Notes under the pieces: generated by a model
The model's database searches: none
What the model was told of the DNA's origin: nothing
Seen by the model: only the letters and a program-made list of their open reading frames with translations
Program-made: the position numbers and the translations under genes
In this document: positions 18,200 to 25,742 of the stretch, piece by piece
How the letters are laid out: each line of letters starts with the position of its first letter
Numbering within the stretch: the stretch's first letter is position 1
Source: an uncultured Pseudomonadota bacterium
Lineage (GTDB): Bacteria; Pseudomonadota; Alphaproteobacteria; RF32; CAG-239
Direction: 5' to 3'
NCBI GenBank assembly: GCA_902763155.1
Contig: CACWQS010000014.1
Location: 1-32,603 of the forward strand
DNA: 32,603 nt

Positions 18200-19582
18200 A
18201 TGAGGTTTGCCGTTGGGTTGATTCGTTTACTGTGTGCTGTTATTGCCGGAGCAGTTTTAGTCGCTTTTCTGTATTTTTTAGGTCAGGGGGCAGAGTATCA
18301 TACAGCAACAATGGTCTTTATGGTTTTATTCGTAATTACATTGCTGATTTGGGCGTTGATTGCGGCTATTGGCGATGGTTGGCTCAAAAAGGTGAATGAT
18401 AATAATTTTTATCAGAAAATAACCAATAAGCCGGATAATAAAGCGATTGAGGCATTTATAGCCGCTTCGATGGATAAAATTACAGATAAAGTCAGCCAAG
18501 ATGATGAGGCAAAGCATCAAGTATTGCTCAGTGAATTTCATACGTTGAACGAAAAAATCGGAGCGCTTAATATGCCGATATTGGCGGAAAAAACTGAGGT
18601 AGCGGATAATCTTGAAGAATTGCGAATAGTAGTCGAGAATATGCAAAGATTAGAGGTGCAAATAGCAAAGCTGCATAATGTTGTTGAAGCGCAAATGAAG
18701 ACAATAGAGACTATGGTGCAAAACAGCGGGCAATGGGAAAACGCTCCCAAAGTTTATCCTAAGTTAACGGAGGAAGCGGCATATCCCGAATCGGTAATTG
18801 ATTATGCGCAAGAGGAGAATAATTTTGCGCCGGAAGATTATACAAGTGAGCAAGCTGATACCGTAGTTGAAGAGCAATTTGCCAAATCGAAAATTGAAGA
18901 AACTTTCAGTGATGAATCACTAGAGAGAGTGTCTGAAACGGATGCGTCAGATAATGTTTTAGTTGAACCGACGGCAGAAGAAACAGACTACATTGATGAA
19001 GATGAGCAGGTTGCTATTGATGAGCCTTTGGATAGTTTTTTAACTGAAGATATTTCATTAGAAGAAAAAAGTGATGAAGACGGAAATACAGCATCAGAAG
19101 ATAATGGTTTTGAGATACCGGCAGATTTATTGCCGGAGGAAGAAGTAAAGATTGATTTAGGAGCAGATGATCCGTTTGGGGCGGCGGTGGATTTAACACC
19201 GGCAGAAGATATAGATGTTGTAACATCAGTGGAGGCCGAAGAAGCGCTTGATTTGGGTGCCGATGATCCGTTTGGGACAAGTACGGAGGTTTTGCCGGAT
19301 ACACGCATTGAAACAACATTTGAACCTGAACATCATACCATAGATTTGGGAGCGGATAACCCGTTCGGAACGTCAGTAGATGTGGGTTCACCTATTGATG
19401 TAGATGCTATTGCACCTGCGGCGAATGTGAAGAAAAATGAGCCGAATTTGGACCATATTTTTAATGATGAATTGGCATCGGAATTGGCTGATTTGGAAAT
19501 TCTAAATGATAAAAATGATGATAATAAAGATGATATAGATTTGGAGCAATTTTTTGCCGGTCATCGTAAATCATTGGGATAG
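18200..19582 (+). CDS. Two-span membrane protein with acidic disordered tail and three DLGADDPFG repeats
   Basis: I do not recognise a family. The 460-residue product has two membrane helices at the N-terminus (about 6-28 and 36-58), separated by ~8 residues so that both ends face the cytoplasm. A helical segment with coiled-coil character (about 70-180) follows, then a strongly acidic, probably disordered region rich in D/E/S/T. Three copies of a nine-residue motif stand at 319-327 (DLGADDPFG), 351-359 (DLGADDPFG) and 382-390 (DLGADNPFG), 31-32 residues apart. The C-terminus is DLEQFFAGHRKSLG. Repeated identical short motifs in an otherwise loose acidic tail look like docking sites for a cytoplasmic partner. 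GGGAGA precedes the ATG by six bases, and a terminator follows. Confidence 0.85.
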   Translation: MRFAVGLIRLLCAVIAGAVLVAFLYFLGQGAEYHTATMVFMVLFVITLLIWALIAAIGDGWLKKVNDNNFYQKITNKPDNKAIEAFIAASMDKITDKVSQDDEAKHQVLLSEFHTLNEKIGALNMPILAEKTEVADNLEELRIVVENMQRLEVQIAKLHNVVEAQMKTIETMVQNSGQWENAPKVYPKLTEEAAYPESVIDYAQEENNFAPEDYTSEQADTVVEEQFAKSKIEETFSDESLERVSETDASDNVLVEPTAEETDYIDEDEQVAIDEPLDSFLTEDISLEEKSDEDGNTASEDNGFEIPADLLPEEEVKIDLGADDPFGAAVDLTPAEDIDVVTSVEAEEALDLGADDPFGTSTEVLPDTRIETTFEPEHHTIDLGADNPFGTSVDVGSPIDVDAIAPAANVKKNEPNLDHIFNDELASELADLEILNDKNDDNKDDIDLEQFFAGHRKSLG

Positions 19583-19605
19583 AGTTTTAATGCGATAAAT
19601 GCAAC

Positions 19606-19655
19606 AAATCCCTGCGTGGCAAACGGCCAAGGCAGGGATTTATTGTTTTGTTTTT
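19606..19655 (+). terminator. Intrinsic terminator between convergent genes
   Basis: AAATCCCTGC pairs perfectly with GCAGGGATTT (10 bp), with a further TGGC/GCCA pairing inside. T-rich sequence (ATTGTTTTGTTTTT) follows on the plus side. It separates the convergent 18200 and 19656 genes and may serve both. Confidence 0.85.
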
Positions 19656-19931
19656 CTAGTAAATTTCCTGACAAACAAGAGATACTATGTCTCCTATTGT
19701 CTTAGAAGAACGGATCGTTTCATCATTTAGAGACACACTGAAGGTATCTTCCAATGAAACAATAAGATCTGTTAGACACTGCCCAGAGAAGTCTGAAACG
19801 GTTACATCAGAGACAAGGGTTTTTTCCCCTATACTCTGGATTCCATCAAATGACAACCATTCTCCGTCTTGCAGACAATCCTTTATCTGCGCGAGAATTT
19901 CTTTTCTCTGATTAATTTCTTGTTTACTCAT
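19656..19931 (-). CDS. Acyl-carrier-protein-like protein without the standard Ser attachment motif
   Basis: The 91-residue, acidic, helical product has a C-terminal half, LEDTFSVSLNDETIRSSKTIGDI, that lines up without gaps with the ACP pattern [22 protein letters not shown]. True ACPs carry DSL with Ser holding 4'-phosphopantetheine. Here the region reads DFSGQCLTDL: either Gly50 (ungapped) or Cys52 (two-residue deletion) falls at the Ser position. Ordinary carrier function is therefore doubtful. No synthase, transferase or other lipid gene is adjacent. No Shine-Dalgarno precedes the ATG at 19931. The ACP-fold call rests on pattern matching by eye. Confidence 0.65.
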   Translation of the reverse strand: MSKQEINQRKEILAQIKDCLQDGEWLSFDGIQSIGEKTLVSDVTVSDFSGQCLTDLIVSLEDTFSVSLNDETIRSSKTIGDIVSLVCQEIY

Positions 19932-19976
19932 AATTTTTGGGTTTTGTTAATATCTAAATTACTACTTTATACTTAT

Positions 19977-20005
19977 AAAGTAACTCTATTCCGTATTTTT
20001 GTCAA
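19977..20005 (-). promoter_or_regulatory. Candidate promoter of the ACP-like gene
   Basis: On the minus strand a perfect TTGACA (20005-20000) is followed after 17 bases by TACTTT (19982-19977). A better-looking TATAAG lies a few bases further on but at too long a spacing. It sits just past the phoB stop codon. Confidence 0.35.
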
Positions 20006-20034
20006 GAAAATTTTATAAAAAGATGCAAATTTTT

Positions 20035-20757
20035 TTATTCTTCCGCTTTAACAACAGGTTCTTCCTCGATTTCGTGGTCATCAAGAGAGTAACCGGTAGC
20101 GCGAATGGTGCGGATATAATCAGGTCCGAATTCGTTTAAGACTTTGCGCAGACGACGGATATGGACATCTACCGTGCGCAGTTCAACGTATATGCTGTTG
20201 CCCCATATTTCTTTGAGTAAATCTTTGCGGCTGAATACTTGGCGAGGGTTAGAAATCAGCAGTTGGAGAATCCGAAATTCGGTTGGTCCGACGCGCACAT
20301 AATTTTCGCCACGAAAAACTTTTTTCTCCACCATATTGAGGGTGATATCTTGGAATGTATATTCCTTTTTAACCGGTGCGGTGGTGGTGCTGACACGGCG
20401 TAAATTGGTTTTGATACGCGCCAGTAATTCCGGTACCGAAAACGGCTTGGTTACGTAGTCATCAGCACCGGCGGAAAGTCCGATAACTTTATCTTCTTCC
20501 TGACCTTTGGCGGTGAGCATAATAATCGGAATATTTTTCAAGTCCGGATTATTACGGATGATTTTGCACAATTCCAATCCGGAAATTTCCGGTAGCATCC
20601 AGTCAAGCAAAATAAGAGATGGGAGATTTTTTTCAACTGAGGATAAAACACGATTGCCGTGCGAAACTGTAATGGTATCGTAGCCGGCTTTTTCGAGGTT
20701 ATATTTCAATAACAGGGCGATGGCTTGTTCGTCTTCAACAATCATAATAGTGGCCAT
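20035..20757 (-). CDS. phoB: PhoB-type response regulator (OmpR family)
   Basis: This is a two-component transcription activator, most likely of the phosphate-starvation regulon. The receiver domain (1-120) has acidic residues E8/D9, phospho-acceptor D52 in LLDWMLPEISG, T82 and K104 in TKPFS. The C-terminal winged-helix domain (about 130-228) contains VGPTEFRILQLL, VDVHIRRLRKVL and YIRTIRATGYSL, all PhoB hallmarks. An acidic tail follows. The ATG overlaps the rpe stop by one base (TAATG) and uses a GGAGAAA site inside rpe, so the two are coupled. PhoR and PhoU are not here, so related paralogues cannot be fully excluded. Confidence 0.88.
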   Translation of the reverse strand: MATIMIVEDEQAIALLLKYNLEKAGYDTITVSHGNRVLSSVEKNLPSLILLDWMLPEISGLELCKIIRNNPDLKNIPIIMLTAKGQEEDKVIGLSAGADDYVTKPFSVPELLARIKTNLRRVSTTTAPVKKEYTFQDITLNMVEKKVFRGENYVRVGPTEFRILQLLISNPRQVFSRKDLLKEIWGNSIYVELRTVDVHIRRLRKVLNEFGPDYIRTIRATGYSLDDHEIEEEPVVKAEE

Positions 20758-21407
20758 TATTTTTCTCCCAATTTTTGTAGTTCGGTAATATATTGTGGCG
20801 GATTTTTCGCCTTAAAAATCGCGTTTCCAGCAATCAGCACATTTGCCCCTTTTTGCACGCATAATGCACCGGTTTCAAGGTTAACGCCGCCATCAACAGC
20901 GATGGTTATCGGTCGTTTTCCTATCATCTTTTTGATTTCTGCAATTTTATCAAGCTGATTGCTTATAAAACTTTGTCCGCCGAATCCGGGATTGACAGTC
21001 ATTATCAAAATATGGTTTATTTTATCTAAATATGGTTTAAGTGCCCCAGCAGATGTTTCAGGCTTTAATGAAAGCCCGATTTTGATATTGCTCTTTTTCA
21101 AATAAGCAAAAATTTGCTCAATATCTTGCGCCGCTTCAATATGTACGGTAATTTGATCGGCACCGCAGTCGGCAAACATCGGTAAAAAGCGAATCGGATT
21201 TTCGACCATGAGATGCACATCAAAAAACATTTGGCTAAGCGGACGAAAATGGCGCACAAATTGCGGCCCATAGCTCAAATTCGGAACAAAATGACCATCC
21301 ATAATGTCAAAATGCAACCACTTAGCACCGGCTTTTTCCACCATGGCAATTTGCTCTTCTAAATGACCGATATCGGCCGCTAATAAACTGGGGGCGACAA
21401 TAACCAT
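20757..21407 (-). CDS. rpe: Ribulose-phosphate 3-epimerase
   Basis: This TIM-barrel enzyme interconverts ribulose-5-phosphate and xylulose-5-phosphate in the pentose phosphate pathway. Landmarks in order are APSLLAADIGHL, HFDIMDGHFVPNLSYGP (metal-binding His/Asp), DVHLMVENP, MTVNPGFGGQSF and VDGGVN with the second catalytic Asp. The length, 216 aa, is typical. A strong AAGGAGT stands 7 bases before the ATG. It is transcribed ahead of phoB and overlaps it by one base, an unusual pairing of a metabolic and a regulatory gene. Confidence 0.97.
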   Translation of the reverse strand: MVIVAPSLLAADIGHLEEQIAMVEKAGAKWLHFDIMDGHFVPNLSYGPQFVRHFRPLSQMFFDVHLMVENPIRFLPMFADCGADQITVHIEAAQDIEQIFAYLKKSNIKIGLSLKPETSAGALKPYLDKINHILIMTVNPGFGGQSFISNQLDKIAEIKKMIGKRPITIAVDGGVNLETGALCVQKGANVLIAGNAIFKAKNPPQYITELQKLGEK

Positions 21408-21568
21408 ATTTTACTCCTTAAGGGCAATATACGCTGATATGGTTAAATTGTGGTAAAAATTATGATGTAGCATATTTTTTTAAGTGAGTAGGGCGAAAGT
21501 GTTATTTTTTTGCTCAAATTCGGAATTATCTATATCCTGTAAAGTTAATTTTAACAAGGAGAAAATAT

Positions 21569-22012
21569 ATGACAGAACAAAATATCAATCAGCCACAGAC
21601 TTCGCATACAGAAGAAAATATTGTTCATTCATGCCAACATAAAAGTGGTGATGAGGGATTGTGGAAAGGAGCAAAAGAAAAAGCCGAACATGTCGGACAT
21701 AAAACCGCCGAAAAAACAGGTGATATGTGGGAAGCTACCAAAGATGTTTCTGCCAAGGCTTGGGAGAAAACAAAGGAAGTAGGCAGCGGTGCTTGGGAAG
21801 CCACCAAAAATTTTGCCGGTAATGTCGGCGATGCTCTAACCGGTAAAGATGACGACGAAGATGAAATTGAGGCTTATTATTTCGAAGATGATGAGTATTT
21901 AGATGACGAAGATAATGAGCATTTGAATCGCGAAAATAAGCGGATTAACGATGAGTATACACATATTCATCATGGTTCAACTGCGCACAAGGGCACACAT
22001 TCGAAGCATTAG
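21569..22012 (+). CDS. LEA-like hydrophilic stress protein with acidic and His-rich tail
   Basis: The 147-residue product is without signal peptide or membrane span. Residues ~30-95 carry loosely repeated 11-residue-like units of the form (A)W(E)(A/K)TK(D/E)V...KA, as in LEA group 3 and related amphipathic-helix proteins that protect membranes or proteins during stress. An acidic block (DDDEDEIEAYYFEDDEYLDDED) and a His-rich C-terminus (HIHHGSTAHKGTHSKH) that could bind metal follow. I know no exact family. AAGGAG 8 bases before the ATG makes the start certain, and a strong terminator follows, so it is a single-gene unit. Confidence 0.8.
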   Translation: MTEQNINQPQTSHTEENIVHSCQHKSGDEGLWKGAKEKAEHVGHKTAEKTGDMWEATKDVSAKAWEKTKEVGSGAWEATKNFAGNVGDALTGKDDDEDEIEAYYFEDDEYLDDEDNEHLNRENKRINDEYTHIHHGSTAHKGTHSKH

Positions 22013-22027
22013 TATTACAAATTTGAG

Positions 22028-22060
22028 AAAAACTCCGAGCCGTGTTGTTCGGAGTTTTTT
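22028..22060 (+). terminator. Intrinsic terminator of the LEA-like gene
   Basis: AAAACTCCGA pairs with TCGGAGTTTT (10 bp, ten-base loop) and runs on into further Ts. It starts 16 bases after the stop codon. Confidence 0.9.
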
Positions 22061-22138
22061 GTATCGGGATGCTTGATTTTATGAAAAAGGTGATTACCTG
22101 TTCGATGTGTTTAATGATGTAATAAAAGGAGAAAAAAT

Positions 22139-22672
22139 ATGGGTGAGATGGCGCAAAAGATTGTGGACTTAAATTTAGATGAATTGGTAAAAGTTTTAAA
22201 TGAAGCTTTTGCCGAGGAATGGTTGGCATATTATCAGTATTGGATAGCGGTTAAAGTGGCGATGGGACTGCAACGCAGCGATATTGTGCGCGAATTTGGG
22301 GAACACGCCAAAGAGGAACTGCAACATGCCGATTGGGTGGCAGAGCGGATTATTCAACTGGGAGGAACGCCGATATTAAATCCGGACGATTGGAGCAAGA
22401 TAGCGGAATGCAAATATATTACGCCGGAGAGATTTGACGTGCTTTCATTATTGCATGATAATTTAACAGCGGAACGTTGTGCTATTGAACGGTATCAAAA
22501 ACTTTGTGATATGACAGATAATAAGGACTACGAAACGTTTAGAATGTCACGCGAAATCTTGCAACAGGAAATTGAACACGAACAGGAATTAGAGGACTTT
22601 TTAGACGATTTGGAAACAGCAAAAGAATTTATGATAAGCTATTGTGCATGCGAGGAAAAAACGGGCGGTTAA
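22139..22672 (+). CDS. DPS-like ferritin (DPSL / thioferritin)
   Basis: The product is a four-helix-bundle iron-oxidising protein of 177 aa that detoxifies peroxide and stores iron in anaerobes. Ferroxidase ligands are in place: helix A EEWLAYYQYW (E27), helix B EEL.H (E60, H63), helix C E112 and helix D E144/H147 (EIEHEQ). The pair Cys91 (ECKY) and Cys114 (ERCAI) matches the thiol pair that separates DPSL thioferritins (for example Bacteroides fragilis DPSL) from classical Dps and bacterioferritin. Two further Cys near the C-terminus (SYCAC) are unusual. AAGGAG precedes the ATG by 7 bases. Its terminator overlaps the stop codon. Confidence 0.9.
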   Translation: MGEMAQKIVDLNLDELVKVLNEAFAEEWLAYYQYWIAVKVAMGLQRSDIVREFGEHAKEELQHADWVAERIIQLGGTPILNPDDWSKIAECKYITPERFDVLSLLHDNLTAERCAIERYQKLCDMTDNKDYETFRMSREILQQEIEHEQELEDFLDDLETAKEFMISYCACEEKTGG

Positions 22673-22688
22673 ACCGCCATTTTTTTTG
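22664..22688 (+). terminator. Intrinsic terminator overlapping the thioferritin stop codon
   Basis: GGCGGT pairs with ACCGCC around loop TAA, which is the stop codon itself, and eight Ts follow. Gene and terminator therefore share bases, leaving almost no 3' UTR. Confidence 0.85.
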
Positions 22689-22707
22689 CAAAATTTGTAA
22701 AAAACAC

Positions 22708-22735
22708 TTGAAAAATAAATATTTTGGAGTATAAA
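22708..22735 (+). promoter_or_regulatory. Candidate rpsA promoter
   Basis: TTGAAA (22708-22713), a 16-base spacer and TATAAA (22730-22735) predict transcription from about 22742, giving a ~97-base leader. That leader has a possible hairpin (CAGTTGC / GCGACTG with one wobble, near 22740-22778). Confidence 0.55.
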
Positions 22736-22838
22736 GACAGCAGTTGCGGGAAAGGGTGCGCTTTTTTGCGACTGTTTGTTTTGGTGTTCGCACAAGTCCG
22801 CTTTTATGAAAGTTGGCAATTTTTGAAAATAAAATTTA

Positions 22839-24521
22839 ATGACAAATAATGAATTTAAAATGCCGGAAATGACTGAAAGTTTTGCTGATTTGCTCAATGA
22901 ACAATTCGGTGAAAACGGCATTCTCGGAACAGTTGTAAAGGGAACTATTGTTAAAGTTTCTGATGATTATGTAACGATTGATGTTGGTTTGAAATCGGAA
23001 GGTAATATTCCGCTCAGAGAATTCGGCACCAATCCGGAACTCAAAGTTGGCGATCAGGTAGAAGTTTTGGTTGATCGTTATGAAGACAAAGACGGTAACA
23101 TTGTTCTTTCTCGTGAAAAGGCTCGTCGTGAAGAAGTTTGGGTTGACTTAGAAAAAGCTATGAACGCCGGTGAACGCGTGAATGGTATTATCTTCGGTCG
23201 CGTTAAAGGTGGCTTTACGGTTGACTTAAACGGTGCTATTGCTTTCTTGCCGGGTTCGCAAATTGATATTCGCCCGATTAGAGATATTACGCCGCTCATG
23301 GGTATTTCGCAACCGTTCCAAATTTTGAAAATGGATAAAGTTCGCGGTAACATTGTGGTTTCGCGTCGTATTGTATTGGAAGAAACCAGAGCAGAAGCTC
23401 GTGCCGAATTGATTGACGGCATTAAAGAAGGTGCTATCTTGGACGGTGTGGTTAAAAACATTACTGACTACGGTGCGTTTGTTGATTTAGGCGGTGTTGA
23501 TGGTTTGTTGCACGTAACCGATATTTCTTGGAAACGTATTAACCATCCGGCAGAAGTTTTGAGCGTTGGTCAAAATATCAAAGTTCAAGTTATTCGCTTT
23601 AATGAAGATACACAACGCATCAGCTTGGGTATGAAGCAACTCGAAAGCGATCCGTGGCAAGCTGTGGCTGATAAATATGTTGTCGGCGAAGTTTATAAAG
23701 GTAAAGTTACCAATATTACCGACTATGGTGCATTTGTTGAACTGGAAGACGGTATTGAAGGTTTAGTTCACGTTTCTGAAATGAGCTGGACCAGAAAGAA
23801 TGTTCATCCGGGCAAGATTGTTTCGACTTCTGAAGAAGTTGATGTTAAAGTTCTCGAAGTTGATGGCGATAAGCGTCGTATCAGCTTGGGTATTAAACAA
23901 TGCCAACCGAATCCGTGGGCTGCTTATATTGAAGAACATCCGGTCGGCTCGGTTATCAGCGGTAAAATTAAGAACATTACCGAATTCGGTTTGTTCGTTG
24001 GTTTGACTGATGAAATTGACGGCATGATTCACCTTTCAGATATTTCTTGGGAAAAATCCGGTGAAGAAGCTGTTAAAGACTATACCAAAGGTCAAGAAAT
24101 CGAAGCTAAAATCATTGATGTTGATGTTGAAAAAGAACGCATCAGCTTGGGTATTAAACAGTTGTCGGAAGACAGCGTTTCGCAAGCTCTTGCCAACATC
24201 AAAAAAGGTGATGTTGTAAAAGCTGTTGTGAAAGAAACAGATGACAAAGGCATTACCGTTGAAGTTGATGGTTTAACAGCTACAATTAAGAAAGCTGATT
24301 TGTCTCGCGATAAAGCAGAACAAAATCCGGAAAACTTTAAGGAAGGCGATATGGTTGAAGCTAAGGTAACTTCTGTTGATAAGAAGAATGCTAAAATTGG
24401 TCTTTCAATCAAAGCTCTTGAAGTAGAAGAAGAAAAGAAAGTGCTCGAAGAATATTCTAACAGCACCGGTGGTTCTTCGCTCGGAGAGGCTTTGGGTGAA
24501 GCCCTTAAAAAAGCCAACTAA
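22839..24521 (+). CDS. rpsA: 30S ribosomal protein S1
   Basis: S1 binds mRNA on the 30S subunit and delivers it to the decoding site. Its 560 aa contain six OB-fold S1 domains, at about 30-97, 112-180, 199-267, 284-354, 371-441 and 458-525. Domains 3-5 are the most alike (ITDYGAFVDLGG, ITDYGAFVELED, ITEFGLFVGLTD), and the first two and the last are diverged, as in other proteobacterial S1 proteins. No Shine-Dalgarno precedes the ATG; rpsA leaders commonly lack one and S1 represses its own translation, so the same may hold here. The usual upstream neighbour cmk is missing. A large hairpin starts 28 bases after the stop. Confidence 0.98.
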   Translation: MTNNEFKMPEMTESFADLLNEQFGENGILGTVVKGTIVKVSDDYVTIDVGLKSEGNIPLREFGTNPELKVGDQVEVLVDRYEDKDGNIVLSREKARREEVWVDLEKAMNAGERVNGIIFGRVKGGFTVDLNGAIAFLPGSQIDIRPIRDITPLMGISQPFQILKMDKVRGNIVVSRRIVLEETRAEARAELIDGIKEGAILDGVVKNITDYGAFVDLGGVDGLLHVTDISWKRINHPAEVLSVGQNIKVQVIRFNEDTQRISLGMKQLESDPWQAVADKYVVGEVYKGKVTNITDYGAFVELEDGIEGLVHVSEMSWTRKNVHPGKIVSTSEEVDVKVLEVDGDKRRISLGIKQCQPNPWAAYIEEHPVGSVISGKIKNITEFGLFVGLTDEIDGMIHLSDISWEKSGEEAVKDYTKGQEIEAKIIDVDVEKERISLGIKQLSEDSVSQALANIKKGDVVKAVVKETDDKGITVEVDGLTATIKKADLSRDKAEQNPENFKEGDMVEAKVTSVDKKNAKIGLSIKALEVEEEKKVLEEYSNSTGGSSLGEALGEALKKAN

Positions 24522-24549
24522 TTAAAACTCGTATAACGGGCTTCTAATC

Positions 24550-24605
24550 AAAGGTTTTTTGTCTTGTGTACTACTTTGTACACCGCGACAAAAAACCTTT
24601 TTCTA
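24550..24605 (+). terminator. Long perfect hairpin, probable rpsA terminator and first unit of the tandem array
   Basis: AAAGGTTTTTTGTC (24550-24563) pairs with GACAAAAAACCTTT (24587-24600), 14 bp without mismatch. Inside, GTGTAC (24566-24571) pairs with GTACAC (24578-24583) around loop TACTTT. Ts follow. It is symmetric enough to act on both strands. The later array units keep the inner arms better than the outer ones. Confidence 0.75.
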
Positions 24606-24975
24606 TAAGCTCCGTTCTCCGAGTTTTTTCAGGTGTACCTTTTTTGTACACTGCGCAAAAAGGGGAACTTCGTATCTGACTCGTTCTACGTGGTTTTATT
24701 TTGTGTACTACTTTGTACACCGCGACAAAAAACCTTTTTCTATAAGCTCCGTTCTCCGAGTTTTATGTATTCATATATATTTGTACACTGCGCAAAAAGG
24801 GGAATTTCGTATCTGACTCGTTCTACGCGGTTTTATTTTGTGTACTACTTTGTAAACCGCGACAAGAAACCTTTTTCTATAAGCTCCGTTCTCCGAGTTT
24901 TTTCAGGTGTACCTTTTTTGTACACCGCGCAAAAATCTCTTTTTGTATTTGTGCGAGTTACCCGAGTTTTGGGTG
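24550..24975. repeat. Three-unit 137-bp tandem array with dimeric (67+70 bp) substructure
   Basis: The gap from rpsA to the 25165 gene (643 bases) is mostly this array. The GTGTAC landmark, or its site when mutated, recurs at 24566, 24633, 24703, 24770, 24840 and 24907: spacings alternate 67, 70, 67, 70, 67. Odd half-units read GTGTACTACTTTGTACACCG and continue into TTCTATAAGCTCCGTTCTCC. Even ones read GTGTACCTTTTTTGTACACT, then CGTATCTGACTCGTTCTACG. Each half-unit holds a GTGTAC-N6/7-GTACAC inverted repeat. The left arm is lost in unit four and the right arm is changed to GTAAAC in unit five. Long open frames through the array are a by-product of its composition. 24976-25118 is plain AT-rich sequence in which I see nothing. 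Confidence 0.88.
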
Positions 24976-25118
24976 AAAGATATTTCTTCGTATTTATTTT
25001 TTTTATATAGTGATTTTAATTTTTTATCCTTATTTTATGTCAAATAAAGATGATAAAATTTGGTGCTGAGAAAATATATAATATTGTGTATAAGTTATCA
25101 GAAATTATCTTTAAAAGA

Positions 25119-25150
25119 AAAAATACCCATTCGGTTGAACGGGTATTTTT
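25119..25150 (-). terminator. Intrinsic terminator of the DUF2934 gene
   Basis: On the minus strand, AAAAATACCC pairs with GGGTATTTTT and the stem extends inwards (GTTC/GAAT with one wobble) to a four-base loop AACC. T-rich sequence follows. It ends 15 bases after the stop codon. Confidence 0.85.
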
Positions 25151-25164
25151 CAGAATACATAGCT

Positions 25165-25446
25165 CTATTTTTTAGAGCTTGTTGTAATCTTATTTGTTGT
25201 GCTTGTGCTAGCCTTAGCAGAAACATTGTTCTTTGTTGATTTAACAGACTTGCTTGTACTTGCTTTCTTTGTTGTTTTTTTAGAAGAGCTGCAGCCGCAA
25301 GAAGAACTTTTGCAAGAACCATACAATTGATTGATTGCTTGGTTCCAGAAATATTCATCTTTGCCATTCGGACAACCGGCATTTTGCCAGTTATAATAAG
25401 CAGCAAGACGAATATTATCTTCATTATATTTATTTGTCGTAGACAT
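25165..25446 (-). CDS. Small DUF2934-domain protein with Cys cluster and Lys/Ser/Thr tail
   Basis: The product has 93 residues. Residues ~10-41 (DNIRLAAYYNWQNAGCPNGK...WNQAINQL) match the DUF2934 pattern IR..AY..W...G.P.G....W..A. DUF2934 proteins are small and of unknown role. After it comes a Cys group (C45, C50, C52 in SCKSSSCGCSSS), which could bind a metal together with C25, and a basic low-complexity tail of K, S and T that may contact nucleic acid. The frame reaches upstream to a TTG at 25461, but the ATG at 25446, with GGAG ten bases before it, is the better start. The 280 bases up to glgB are AT-rich divergent promoter space with no further gene. Confidence 0.8.
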   Translation of the reverse strand: MSTTNKYNEDNIRLAAYYNWQNAGCPNGKDEYFWNQAINQLYGSCKSSSCGCSSSKKTTKKASTSKSVKSTKNNVSAKASTSTTNKITTSSKK

Positions 25447-25742
25447 TATTTTATACTCCAAAAATATGTTAATTATTGATTTTTAACACTTTCAGTATAA
25501 ACGCTTTTTTTAGAGCGTCAATACTTTAAATAAAATTTTTTTTGTTATAAAATTTTTGTTGTTTTGCTTATTTAAAATCAGCATATTTTTTATACAAAAA
25601 TGCAAAATTCAATCTTAAAATATTCCTTATTATATATGTTATTTTTCTTGCATTTTTAAAGATAAATCGGTATAGATATAAAGGATAAGTTTTAAGTTAA
25701 GCAAACAGATATTATTTTGCGGTTAGTATATAGGAGTAAGTT

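Noticed and set aside
24550..24975. CRISPR array in the tandem-repeat region
   Set aside because: Units are 137 bp with continuous similarity and no unique spacers of constant length; no cas genes are present.
24559..25010. Protein-coding frames of 85 and 125 codons through the tandem array
   Set aside because: Several frames are open at once because the repeat lacks stops. No Shine-Dalgarno site precedes them, and the products are compositionally odd (rich in F, Y, L and S) and overlap the hairpins.
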